A DNA stretch of 64,000 nt from Vitrella brassicaformis (lineage: Eukaryota > Sar > Vitrellaceae): assembly GCA_001179505.1 (NCBI GenBank), contig CDMY01000055.1, positions 83,410 through 147,409 on the forward strand, in the 5' to 3' direction. The notes below the pieces were generated by a model, which searched no databases, was not told where the DNA came from, and worked only from the letters and a program-made list of their open reading frames with translations. A program made the position numbers and the translations under genes. Each line of letters opens with the position of its first letter. Within the stretch, counting starts at the first letter, position 1. Below are positions 9,665 to 19,599 of this stretch, piece by piece.

Positions 9665-10196
9665 GACTTCATCTCTGACACAGGCAAGATGGCACACAAA
9701 CAGTGACGGCCATCCCGTCTATCGCTTCATGTGCTCATTAACGAACGATTTGACTGAAGCAGCGCAGGAGCAACAGATCCACGCAGCCTCCTCCGAGTGA
9801 CTCTGTATGACATCGCACAGCACAACACATCAAAGACAGCACGCGGGTGGGCGCTTCTAAAGATCACGTCAGCCACAACTCACCTGAAGAACAAGCGCAA
9901 ACGAGCGAACGAACGATTCCAGCCTAGGGTGCTGCACGAAACCGCTGCGCACGCTGCGAAAAGAAGCGGATCGAAAGTTTCCCATTTGTCGGTGACAACG
10001 GCTGAAAGCTCTGCCGAAGCATCTCGCGTCAATTCCAGAGGAAAACTGCAAAGATTCAATCCGGGAACAAGCAGCGGACTGAGGGTGAGAAGGGTGCAAG
10101 AGGCATATGCCTCTCTGACTCATGTAAGTGATGCATCATGATCTTCTGTGCTTTGGCCGTGTGTTTCAGAGCTGTTGCGGGCTGTTGGGGTGTGAT
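9665..10196. other. Divergent intergenic region between YKTF members B and D
   Basis: No supported coding frame. A GTAAGT donor at about 10125 and a GTGTTTCAG acceptor near 10170 indicate a 5' untranslated intron ahead of member D, as in members A and E. Confidence 0.4.
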
Positions 10197-11190
10197 ATGT
10201 CTGATTCGGTGCCGGACGACCTATGGCGACGGCGCGTGTTGCCGTGCCTTCTCGTGTGTGATGTGGTCGCCCTGCGAGAGAGCAGTATGGCCGGGGCGGC
10301 TCTGATCACGGCCGGGGTACTGCTGCAGCGCATCGATGCCTCCCTCGCCCATCACGAACTCAGTGGCCTCATCGATGTCGACCGCGACCCCTCCCGCTTG
10401 CCCTACCTGGTGCGGTGCTGCTATGTGCTGGAGCAGGGCAGCAGCGAGTGGCGTGTGATGGGCAGGTTTGTCCGCCTGGGCACCATCTATGGACTGGCCA
10501 CCACCAATGGGTTCCCACTGGTACTGTCGGGGGCGTGCCTGGCCAGCGAGGCGGCCTTTCATCGGCTGCCGGCCGCCATGGCCATCTACAAGACATTCGC
10601 GCATCTCCTCAGCTACGACGGCCGCAGTCTGGCACTAACAGCCAACCGACGACGGAGAGTATCGGATCGCTGCTCTTCTGGATACGTTTCGTGTGGTGCC
10701 GCTGCGTGAGCTGCCCGCCGGTCACCCCTATGCTGCTAGCTACAAGCGGACTGATCCCGTCATCCGCTGGTGCCGCTTTCTCTCCCGATCCTTCACGGGG
10801 TTTCTTCTGCGCCAGATTGACTACACTTGGAACACTCATTACCTTAACCGCAATTCGGTGCTGTCTGCTAGGAACGAGGAAGGTGACCGCCTTCTCACCG
10901 TCGGTGACGTCCCTGAGCGGCTGGGCATCACAGCCGACTATCGCTATGACGGATGGGACCCGAATCCAGCCAATTGGACTGACTGTCGTTATTTGTGGGT
11001 CAGCGGCTTCCGGCCTAACGACACCGTCGTCGCGCAGCTGAAGACGGGTTGGGGCTGCGTCGATCTGTATACGACCGAGGCAGACGCTGCTGCTGCGTCT
11101 GCGTCTCTCGATGAGCGTCTCCCCGTGTCGACGCCCCTGTGGCGCGGGTTGCTTAGGCATTTCAACCTGGAGAGTGATGTTTTTCATTGA
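10197..11190 (+). pseudogene. YKTF family member D, disrupted by a one-base frameshift
   Basis: Opens with a good F-box-like head (VPDDLWRRRVLPCLLVCDVV) followed by LSGLIDVDRDPSRLPYL, YVLEQGSSEWRVMGRFVRLG and YKTFAHLLSYDGRSLAL. At about 10640-10650 the frame shifts: the family motif continues as DGEYRIAALLDTFRVVPLRE in the +1 frame, consistent with one extra C in CCAACCGACGACGG. The C-terminal part (YAASYKRTDPVIRW, DDWDPNP-like loop, RPNDTVVAQLK, WGCVDLYTTEA) is intact to the stop at 11190. No splice signals explain the shift. It is either a pseudogene or a sequencing error. It is the most divergent copy. Confidence 0.55.
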
Positions 11191-11774
11191 TCGTGGCCCA
11201 CCCATGGTGTCGTTGATGCTGGTGTGATGGGTCACGGGCGGGCGGAGTCAGTCATGTGGCGAGGTGAACCTGAGCTCGGGAGTGAAGTAATTGAAAGAGG
11301 AAGGGTGGTGGTAATGTGATGGATGGATGTGAGTGAGGTACATAGTCGATAGAGGGAGGGGACTGCCTAGGTAGGGCTGTTCAAACTGTGCTTCGGACCC
11401 TTGTGGGGGTACCGGCTTTGTGGAATATTTTTTCCAATCTGTCTGCGTCCATGTGTGGATATGCAGATTCAAGCCGATGACTGCTTCATGTATGGGGTGT
11501 GTGTGCGTGTATGTGAGGTTCTACATGCCATATGTCGGCCGGCATGTGTCTGTCAGAGTGTCTGCGTATGTGGGGACACTAACAGCACAATGTCCCAGTC
11601 AATGAACATCGCACACAAGGCTGTCTGTCTGTCTGTCTTGTCTGGCTATCGATCGCCCTCTTGGCTTCAACCTCTACACCCATTCACTCCTCCGATCTGA
11701 CTCAATCGACCACACCAAAAACACCACCACACACAAAAACGGCCAGTGTGCTCCTTACGTCAGACCACGTCAGG
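11191..11774. other. Convergent intergenic region
   Basis: Between the end of member D and the end of the GOLD-domain gene. It holds short (TGTG)n and (TCTG)n runs. I do not see the conserved YKTF 3' exon here, unlike after A, B, C and E. Confidence 0.4.
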
Positions 11775-14700
11775 TCACATCCACGTCAGAGACTGCACAA
11801 GGTAGGATCGGGGTGAGCGAGGCCGCTCCCTCCAGGCCCGCCCACCGTGATGGCCATGCCCATGAAGCGCAGGGAAGGACCTGGCCGATGTCGGCCGATA
11901 CCAATCCACACCACCACCACCACCACCTCTGTCGGTGTCGCCATGTGGAGCTGACCCTGCCCCTGCCCTTCTCTCCTCGCCATCCTGCTGCTGCCGTGCT
12001 TCTGGTCCATTATCTGCCATCAGTCGAGCACCGACAGGCTCGCTCACTCCCCTCGTCAGGGTGATGCCGTCACACTTGGGGTAGGTGCTGCATCCATGGG
12101 GCGGATCGGCGCACGCTTCGCTGGCACTCGCTGCTGGCTGCTGTGGCCGTGGTAGTGGTGGTAGCAGGTCCGATGATGACGACTCGGGCTGGGTTATCGG
12201 GGGAGGGGGTGAGGAGGGCCCACCACCGGGACTCTGTCTGAGGAGCTGTGCGATCCAGCGACGCCCCTTCTGGCGAATCTTTCCCACCAGACGGCCCGTT
12301 GCCGCGCGAAGAGGTGGGGCGGGGGCCGCAGCAGACGGGTCACTCGTCGGCTGATACACACGCCACCAGTCTGCACGACCAAACACACCACACACCAGGA
12401 GAGAGAATTGAGGACATATTAGCAGCTTCCTCCTCTCTTTTCTCTATGTGTGCTGCACACCTGAGGCCACCGCAGGCGACGCAGCTGTCGAGGGCAGCGC
12501 GGCCGGGGATGCCTGTCCCTCAGGCGACGACTGAGTCAGCTGCACCATCCGGAAGCGAAAATGGACTCGCCGCTTCCGGAAGACACTGGCAGAGTTGCTC
12601 CACCGAAACGTGTAGCGCACCAGAGGCCGCGAGGGCAGGGACGGGGAGAGGGGAGACATGTCAGGCCCTGGCACAGAGACGGCATGGCGAGGGGGGAGGG
12701 GGGGCAGCAGCAACGGGCCACCCATCCCGTCAGCTCTCTCTTGCTCCGCCGGAGCTCGTGGTGCTGGTGCCGCTGTGGCAGCTGTGGCGTCGCTCTCCTC
12801 TTCCAGCCGGCCGCCCTCCACCATCAGCTGGAAGGAGGGGCCATCGGTGTCACCACTACAAGCAGCAAGGCCAGGCCACGACCGAGACCGAGACAGCGAC
12901 CGACGCGAGGGAGCGCCGTGCAGAGGGGCGGGGAAAGGTGCCGGTTGCTCGGCTATGATGGATAGCAGAGAGGGCGTTGAGGGGGCGTGTGTGGGCAGGG
13001 AGGGCGAGCGAGGGACGGGCTCGCACGGGTATGACTTGGATCGTCTCGTCAGCCATCGTGGGCGCCGTTCCACAGCAGAGGCCGACAGCGACATCGGGCC
13101 GGTCGACGCCAGCAGCTTGCTCGGTGCCTCGTCGACCGCCCTGCTCTTGTCTCTCGCTGAGCTCTTGCTCTCATCGCTCGTGTGATGGGCGGGCTCGCTC
13201 GCTGAGGGCTTCGATGCAGGCCGCAGCCACCCCGTTGCCCACGACGGCCGCCTCCCAGGCATGTCATCATTCTCACCCATCACGCCGGTGTCCCCTCCTC
13301 CTTTGTCATCGCTGCTGTGCGGGCCCCACACGAGGCCGCGATCGGCCGGGTCGTCGCCAGTGAGACCTACCACATAGGCCAGTGGGTGGTGGAAGCAGCC
13401 CTCCACGGCCCCATCGATGGCACGGTGGCAGGCCAGTGGATGCACCAGCACCGCAGGATCGCCAGCAGGGGTAGAGGGGGAAAGAGACCCATCGGTTGAC
13501 ATCATTGACGTCTGCGGCTGGTCTGCTGCTGACGCATCCGGTGGTGCTGCTGCTGGTGGTGGTGGTCGTTCGGGCAGCTGCTGGGAAACGTCGTCTCCTT
13601 TCTGCTCGTGATCAGATGTGGGTGGGAGAGAAGGCGGCCGTGCCTCGACCGACGTGGCGATGAGCGAGCCGGCGAAGTCCTGATCTGTCGTGGCGGTGTC
13701 GGCTGATGCCTCGCCTGACGGGAATGCGGGGGCGGGAAAGTGGGCCGGAGGGGAGGGGGTCGCCTCGCCGTCTCCATAGTCATGATACGGTGAACCGTCA
13801 CCCTCGCGGCTCTCGTGCTGCTCCCTGGCCTGTGGTCGCTGGTAGGTCTGGATGGCTGCCCGGGCGATGTTGGCTGGGGAGCTGGTGCTGGTGCTGGTGG
13901 TGCTGCCCTCGACGATGAGGGCGGCGGTGACGGTGAAGTCGATATCGTGCTCGAGCAGATCGAACTCCCACTCCACCTGAGAAAGAAGGACACACACACA
14001 GACACGCAGAGACCAATGGTCAGGTCGCCGGCAAGATTGAATGCCGCATGTCGGTCCTGTGTTTTCTGCCGCCTTACTTTGGCGAAAGGCGGGCAGACGC
14101 ACTCGAGACAGACCACGGCAGCAGTGCCGGCCTCCACACCGAACGCCAGAGACCCATCCCACTTTCCCTCAGGCCCCCCACCCACCACCAGCCGCTCAGA
14201 CGATCTCCGCCCCTCGTCTGGGGCGGCCTCACCCGTGCTGACCGGCGGCACAAACAGTCCCCTGCCCATGTCGAACATAGCCGAGATGCCGCCTGTCAAC
14301 AGATCTGCAGCTTGTTGGGCGTAAAGCAAAGTGGGATGCATTGCCGGGCTCACAGGCTCGCTCGTGGATGCGGTCGACCGACGATGGTCTGGAAAGTGGC
14401 TGGTAGGTGGCGAGGGCAGGTGAGGGGCAGGAGGCCCTCGCTGTGAAGGGAAGCCCAGGTCAGCCACAGGCAGGGTCGATGCCTCGCCGTCGTCCTGCCC
14501 GGCGCTGCATCCCGGCAGCGATACGTTGCTGATCTCTCTTGGCGTAGCGAAGTTGGAGTGAGGCTCGGCCTCTTTCCACGCATTACTGTCGCTCTCAGTG
14601 ACGGTCTCGAGCGACGCCTCCCCCTGGGGACGCTCCTGGCTCACCACAGACACTTCGCTGGCCTCTGCGGATCGTGTGCGGGCGGTGATGCTGTTGGTGC

Positions 14701-16662
14701 GGGCGGGCCGGAAGAGATTGCTGATTCGCTCGCCCAGTCCCGGCCCGCTCGTGAAGGCCGCTGGGTGTACTCCCGACGGTGGTGGGATGGGGACAGCGTC
14801 GCGGGGAGATGGCCCAGAGGTGAAGAAAGAGGGGTAGACGTCGACGTGGCCTTTGGCTGCGATCCACGCTGTCACAAAATCCGGGCCGAAGTCGCGGATG
14901 GGGAGTGACTTGAGGAGGGAGGGAAGGGTCGGGGGGCCGGGGGGTTTGGTGGCCTTGGTGGTGGTGGTTGTTGGTCCTTTTGCCTGGTCTCCGGCTGTGG
15001 CAGCTGACGCATCTGCTGCTGCTGGTTGTGGTGGTAGTGTGGGCGGGGTGAGGTGACACCACAAGTCATGTCCGCACTGATAAAGCGACTGCAGATACTC
15101 GCGCACACGACCCTGATGCGCAACACATCCATCATACCAAAGAGTAAGAGAGTGAGTCCATGACCTATCAGTGAGTGAGCCTCTTTCCTCAATCTACCCA
15201 CCCGCAGTTCGTCGGCGGCCTTGTCGACGTCCATTTTGCTGTCGCTGTCGTGACTCCCGCCCTCACCCTCACTGCCGCTGCCATTTCTGGACGGCACGGC
15301 TGCGTACACATAAGGCCCCTCCCTTTGCCGCCTCTCCTTGCCACTGGCAGGCGGCAAAGGGAACTGACCCGCATACGGCCGACACACACGCATCAGCTCC
15401 CTCACCCACCGTCTGTCAGCCTCGCTCGGGCCACATTGCGACTGAAGCCGCGGCACCCACAGACCACCAGCACACCCTGCCGCCCTGGGATGGCCCTTGG
15501 GCGACCGCTCGCCTTTGGAGCCGCTGTGGCTGGTCGGCCGAGGCACAGTTATGGCTGCTGGTGGTGGCTCAAGGGGCAACCGCGGGGGCAGAAATGGGGA
15601 TGGCGGGGACGAGGGCGCCGGGGGGACGGGTGGGGGTCGGGCAGCGGTGAAGTGCAGCCGCGCGTGGCCCTTGAATGGCGGTGTGTGTGACGTGAGATGG
15701 AGGTCGAGAGTCGCATGGATGGGGAGGGCCTTGACGAGCGGCCGCAAAGTGTCGTGTGAATCGGTGACGCCCACCAGAATGCCGTCAGTGATGGACCGCT
15801 CCAGGAAGCCCTCCAGCCACGGCACCGGGAAGACCGGCAGATGGATGCCGCCAAAGGGAGAGAGGTGCGTCACATGGCCATCTCCCTCGCCATTACCGTC
15901 TGCCGTCCTCTCGTGGCTGCACTGCAGGAGTTCCCCAATGGCCATTGTCCACCGCCAGACGTCATAGCCGCTCGAACAGACCACCAGCCGCCCCTCGAGC
16001 AGCCCCAGCTTGACCACCCTGACCAGGTCGTCACCAAGCTGCTGCACCAGCCACAGCAAACGGCTCGCCCTGTGAGCGTCAATCGACACGGATGGCTGGG
16101 ACCAATCTGCATCTGAGAAGCCCTCCCCATCTGCTTCATCGTCATCGCAGCTCAGCGGCGGCAGGGTGGGGAACGACGGGCATTGGAAAGGTTCAGACGG
16201 CAGCCGCCTGGGCGCCCGAGAGAGATGGCCGGCGAGAGCCTCGAAGGACTGGATGCCAATCGTGCCGATGAGAGCGTCCCGTTCGCTGCCTCCTGCCGCG
16301 CCGGTCGGCCGCCGCCTTCGCGCCAAGAGGTTGATGAGAGGCAGCGGTGAGCTATCGGGCGTGCAGCAGTGCCACGGTAGTGAGAAGGCGAAAGATGCAT
16401 CGTCCTCATCAGCCTCATCGTCTTGATGAGTGCCGTTGTTGTCCTGCTGGTCGGCTGCTGCCGTCCACTGCGATAAGACCGCCGCTGCGTGGCGCCAGAG
16501 AGAGGTGTCCTGGAGGTAGGCGAGAATGCTGATGGGCCGGGTGGCCTGGATCTGCCACCGTGCGTTGGCGGGAGGGCTCGTGCGCTCCAGGATGAAGCTG
16601 ATGGTTGTGTCGGGCGTCTGGAGATGCCCGCACAGCGCCGCGTCCGCTCCATCTGTCATCAT
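11775..16662 (-). CDS. Large GOLD-domain protein with DENN-like N-terminal region (1,535 aa)
   Basis: Exons 16662-15202, 15112-14078, 13976-12461 and 12370-11775 close perfectly in phase. The N-terminal ~400 residues (TTISFILERTSPP, LVQQLGDDLVRVVKLGLLEG then RLVVCSSG, later FGGIHLPVFPVPWLEGF and DGILVGVTD) resemble the core of AVL9/DENN-type trafficking proteins; this is weak, by eye. Near residues 820-855 VEWEFDLLEHDIDFTV starts a GOLD beta-sandwich (known form WxF...DIxFxV), and about 430 residues later LVRYTFRWSNSASVF gives the closing strands (normally YxLxWDNxYS), so a long Ser/Pro-rich disordered insert splits the domain. The tail is proline-rich and ends in a Gly run. GOLD domains act in Golgi/ER membrane traffic and lipid-binding proteins. 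The ATG at 16662 is followed at once by a second at 16659; I chose the first. Confidence 0.6.
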
Positions 16663-17065
16663 CTTTGTTCCTTGAAAAAGCTGCCGCACCAGCCCGCATG
16701 ACTAGGCTGCTCGAAGCGAGGAGACTCCTTCTCGAATGCCCAGAGCCAACAAGCTCGCAATGCACGATGGATCGAGCCGCCGGCAGAATGGATAGGGCGG
16801 CGAGGCTGCATGTGAAGACCGCAGCTCATCACTCATAGTGTAGTCGCAGGCCTCTCGTGTTTTAGTGAGAAGGACGGCAGGTCCGAAAGAATCGCTCATA
16901 GCTCTTTGTCTGTTTGGCGCATCCACGCCGACCGACCGACAGAGCCACCTCACCGACGTGACTCGACGAGAGAACTAAGGTGAGCACGACAATGGCCGCA
17001 GCCACTCATCACGATGGTGTACGTTGCTCCGGTTCGGTGTGCCTGTGCATGTGTTTGCTGCAGTC
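16663..17065. promoter_or_regulatory. Divergent promoter region (GOLD gene / YKTF member C) with TGCGAGCT octamer
   Basis: Octamer AGCTCGCA (plus reading) at 16752-16759, about 90 bp upstream of the GOLD-gene ATG and oriented toward it. A CTGCAG acceptor at about 17063 immediately precedes the member C start, suggesting a 5' intron. Confidence 0.4.
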
Positions 17066-18965
17066 ATGTCGATGAGTGACGAGGGCGGCGCGCCGCCCAA
17101 ACGGCCCCGCACACAGGGAGGAGAGGAAATGACGCCATCCGATAGCAAATCGGTGAGGCAACTGACTGACAGAAGAGCACTCGTGGTCACATCACACCTG
17201 TCTGTCTGTCTGTCTGTGTGTTGTGGTTCAGTCCATCGCTGAGGGTATGGCTCAGCTGGAGGAGCGCATCGCGTCACTTCACTCACACATACAACAGGTG
17301 ACCCACACGTCAGAGGGCTCACTGTGACGTGACGCCATCCGTCCAGTGGGCTCTCACTCTCTGTGTTGCCGTCGGCTGTTTGTGTGTCTATCAGGCCACT
17401 CGCGAGGCTGCCGATGTGCAGGAGCTCTTCAACAAGACAGTCGCAGCACAGGTCAACCACACACAAACACCCACACAATGAGGCCGTCAGCACACTCTCC
17501 CATTGTGTGTCTGTGTGCTGTCGTGCAGACGCCATTTCTCGCCCAGAAGTGGCCTGGCGTGTTGTCGGCTCTCTCGTCGGCTGTCGAGGGTCTGCGTGGG
17601 ATCGGTGAGGGCGTCAAGGGCACCTGCCGGCCGATCGGCTGGGCTAAGCCGCCGCCACCCAGACACTTGGGTGACGACCTGTCGGCCGACGTGTGGCGTG
17701 GGGTCATCCACCCGATGCTGTCTGTGAGTGAGGCCGTCTGCTCGGCCCGCCCCACCAGCAAGGCACACGGCAGCCAACTGGTCGATGAGGCCTTCATGCT
17801 CAAGCGCATCGACCAGGACCTCAACAAAGACTCACTCACCGGACTCGTCGATGTCGAACGGCCCACCCCTCCCACAGGCACACCCACAGCAGCAGACACC
17901 GACCCCCCCGGTGGCCCCCCGACACACCCACAGCCAGACAGCGATGCCGCCACGCCAGCGGACCGCAGCCGGCGGTTTCGCTATCTGTCGGCGTCCGCCT
18001 ATGCACTGGAGCGAGGAGGGGCGGTGTTGCAGCAGATGGCCGATTTTATTCATCTATCGCACAAGTACAAGCTCACAAAGGAACTGCCCCTCCGGCTGTC
18101 GGCTGATGGGATGGCCGACGACTTGGCCAACAAGACGGCCCTCGATGAGCTGCCACTCGCCCTGGCCGTCTACAAGACATTCGGCCATCTGCTCACATAC
18201 AAGCCCGAGGGCAGCGACGAGGAGACCAGCCTGGCACTGGAGCGGGTTGAGGGGGGCGATGATGGCGACCAAAGTGAGAGCGGCCAGGACAGTGAGGATG
18301 GCATGGACGAGGGAGGGAATGAGGAACAAGATGACGACATCGACCAGCAGGGGCAGGAGAATGGCGGCGGTGACGTGAGTGCCGGAGAGGGACCAGGGGG
18401 CAGCCAGCAGGGCGGACAGCCAGGTGGTGTGAGGAGGCAGCGCTACAGGATCGGTGAAGAGGACTTCACGACGGTTCACCTCGCTGATTTGCCCCCCACC
18501 CACCCCTACCGCAGCACATACGACGTCGACGATCCCGTCGTCCGCCATGATGACTGTCTCTACCCATCATTCACAACATTCCTCAAGGCGACGGTCCTCA
18601 TGCGGTGGTATGGTCAAGAGGGGGTGGAGGAGGAGGAGCTGACTGATGCTCATGTTGGTCGTGACGACACTGGGTATCAGTTCCTGCTGACGGCACCGGC
18701 CATCGAGGGCTACAAGACCGTCGACTACATCGATGAGCATCCAGTCCACCAGGGATATGACGGCCGGCGACTCATCATCCTCAAGGGCACCGTAGCGACC
18801 GACACCATTGCGGCCTACCTGTTGGTGGTGAGTGGCAGCATCCGCCTGTACACAACCGAGGCGCCGAGTGACGGCAGCACAGACATCGATCGCTACCCCA
18901 TTGCCGTGGCGGCTGCCCGCCCTTTGCTGGCCAAATATGGGCTGGAGATGACAGTGCTTGCATAG
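17066..18965 (+). CDS. YKTF multicopy family protein, member C, with F-box-like head and acidic insert (548 aa)
   Basis: Exons 17066-17152, 17232-17297, 17395-17451 and 17529-18965, all in phase 0. The start MSMSDEGGAPPKRPRTQ contains a possible nuclear-localisation cluster. The next two exons form a short coiled coil (AEGMAQLEERIASLHSHIQQ). The main exon has an F-box-like segment (LSADVWRGVIHPMLSVSEAV), LTGLVDVERP, a Pro/Thr-rich loop, YALERGGAVLQQMADFIHL, YKTFGHLLTYKPEG, an acidic Gly/Gln-rich insert of about 65 residues, RYRIGEEDFTTVHLADLP, YRSTYDVDDPVVRHDD, and the C-terminal domain (APAIEGYKTVDYIDEH, LIILKGTVATDTIAAYLL, YGLEMTVLA). This is the best-preserved long form, so it serves as the family reference. 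A nuclear SCF adaptor is possible but unproven. Confidence 0.75.
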
Positions 18966-19599
18966 ACGGCTTAGCTGACGACAGCACACTGGTGAGGAGG
19001 AAAGAGAGTAGGCGAGGGAGAGAGCAGGCGTGACAATGCCATGGCTCTCATCATTCCTTGTGTCGTGTGCTGTGTTGATGTCTGCAGGTGTCGCATCACT
19101 CTGTTGGCGGGGCAGCGGGGCGGATTAATGCCGCTGACGAGAGGATTGGGGGGGTCGATCATGGTGCATCTATCGGGATGGGGCGACATCTCCGGCTGAC
19201 GGTCTGTAGCCGACCTGTCAGGCCGATTGGTGTGATGCGGTGAATGCTGGTGGGAGTGAGTGATGGCGTGTGGCATGGTGTTCACAGCTCGACCCTCTGC
19301 TGGCGTGATGTGTGTCGGTTTCAATGTATCGTGCCTGCCTTGTATGTATCGATACCAATGAGCGGACGGGCGCTTTTAATTGTATGGTGGAGTGTGTGAG
19401 TTGGTTTTTAATTTTTGGTTTTTAATTTTTCTGTCACCGGTGTCTAGGTTTTGTTTGTCCGGGTTTTGGGTTTCAGGGTTTCTCCCGGCGCTTTCCCCTC
19501 TCCCTCTTTTCCATCGCCTGGGCACATACCAGTGCCAGCACTTCTCGAATCTTGGCAGATCTTTGGCGTCCGCGTGTCGCTGATTCATTGATCTGACGC
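18966..19599 (+). other. Conserved 3' flank of YKTF member C, then upstream region of the next gene
   Basis: GTGAGG at about 18990 and TGTCTGCAG at about 19088 bound the shared 3'-UTR intron; the exon GTGTCGCATCACTCTGTTGG follows. Similarity to the flank of member B runs to about 19335. From 19340 to 19599 there is an AT-richer stretch (TTTTTAATTTTTGG repeated) and no supported gene. Confidence 0.55.

Noticed and set aside
10197-11190. Programmed ribosomal frameshifting in YKTF member D
   Set aside because: There is no slippery heptamer or obvious stem at the shift, and sibling genes are unshifted; indel or error is simpler.
12248-13363. Long plus-strand frames opposite the GOLD gene
   Set aside because: They are antisense shadows of a GC-rich coding region; no splice support, and the minus-strand model closes exactly.
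15171-15690. Two overlapping plus-strand frames of 159-171 codons
   Set aside because: Antisense to exon 1 of the GOLD gene with His/Pro/Ser-rich composition typical of shadow frames.
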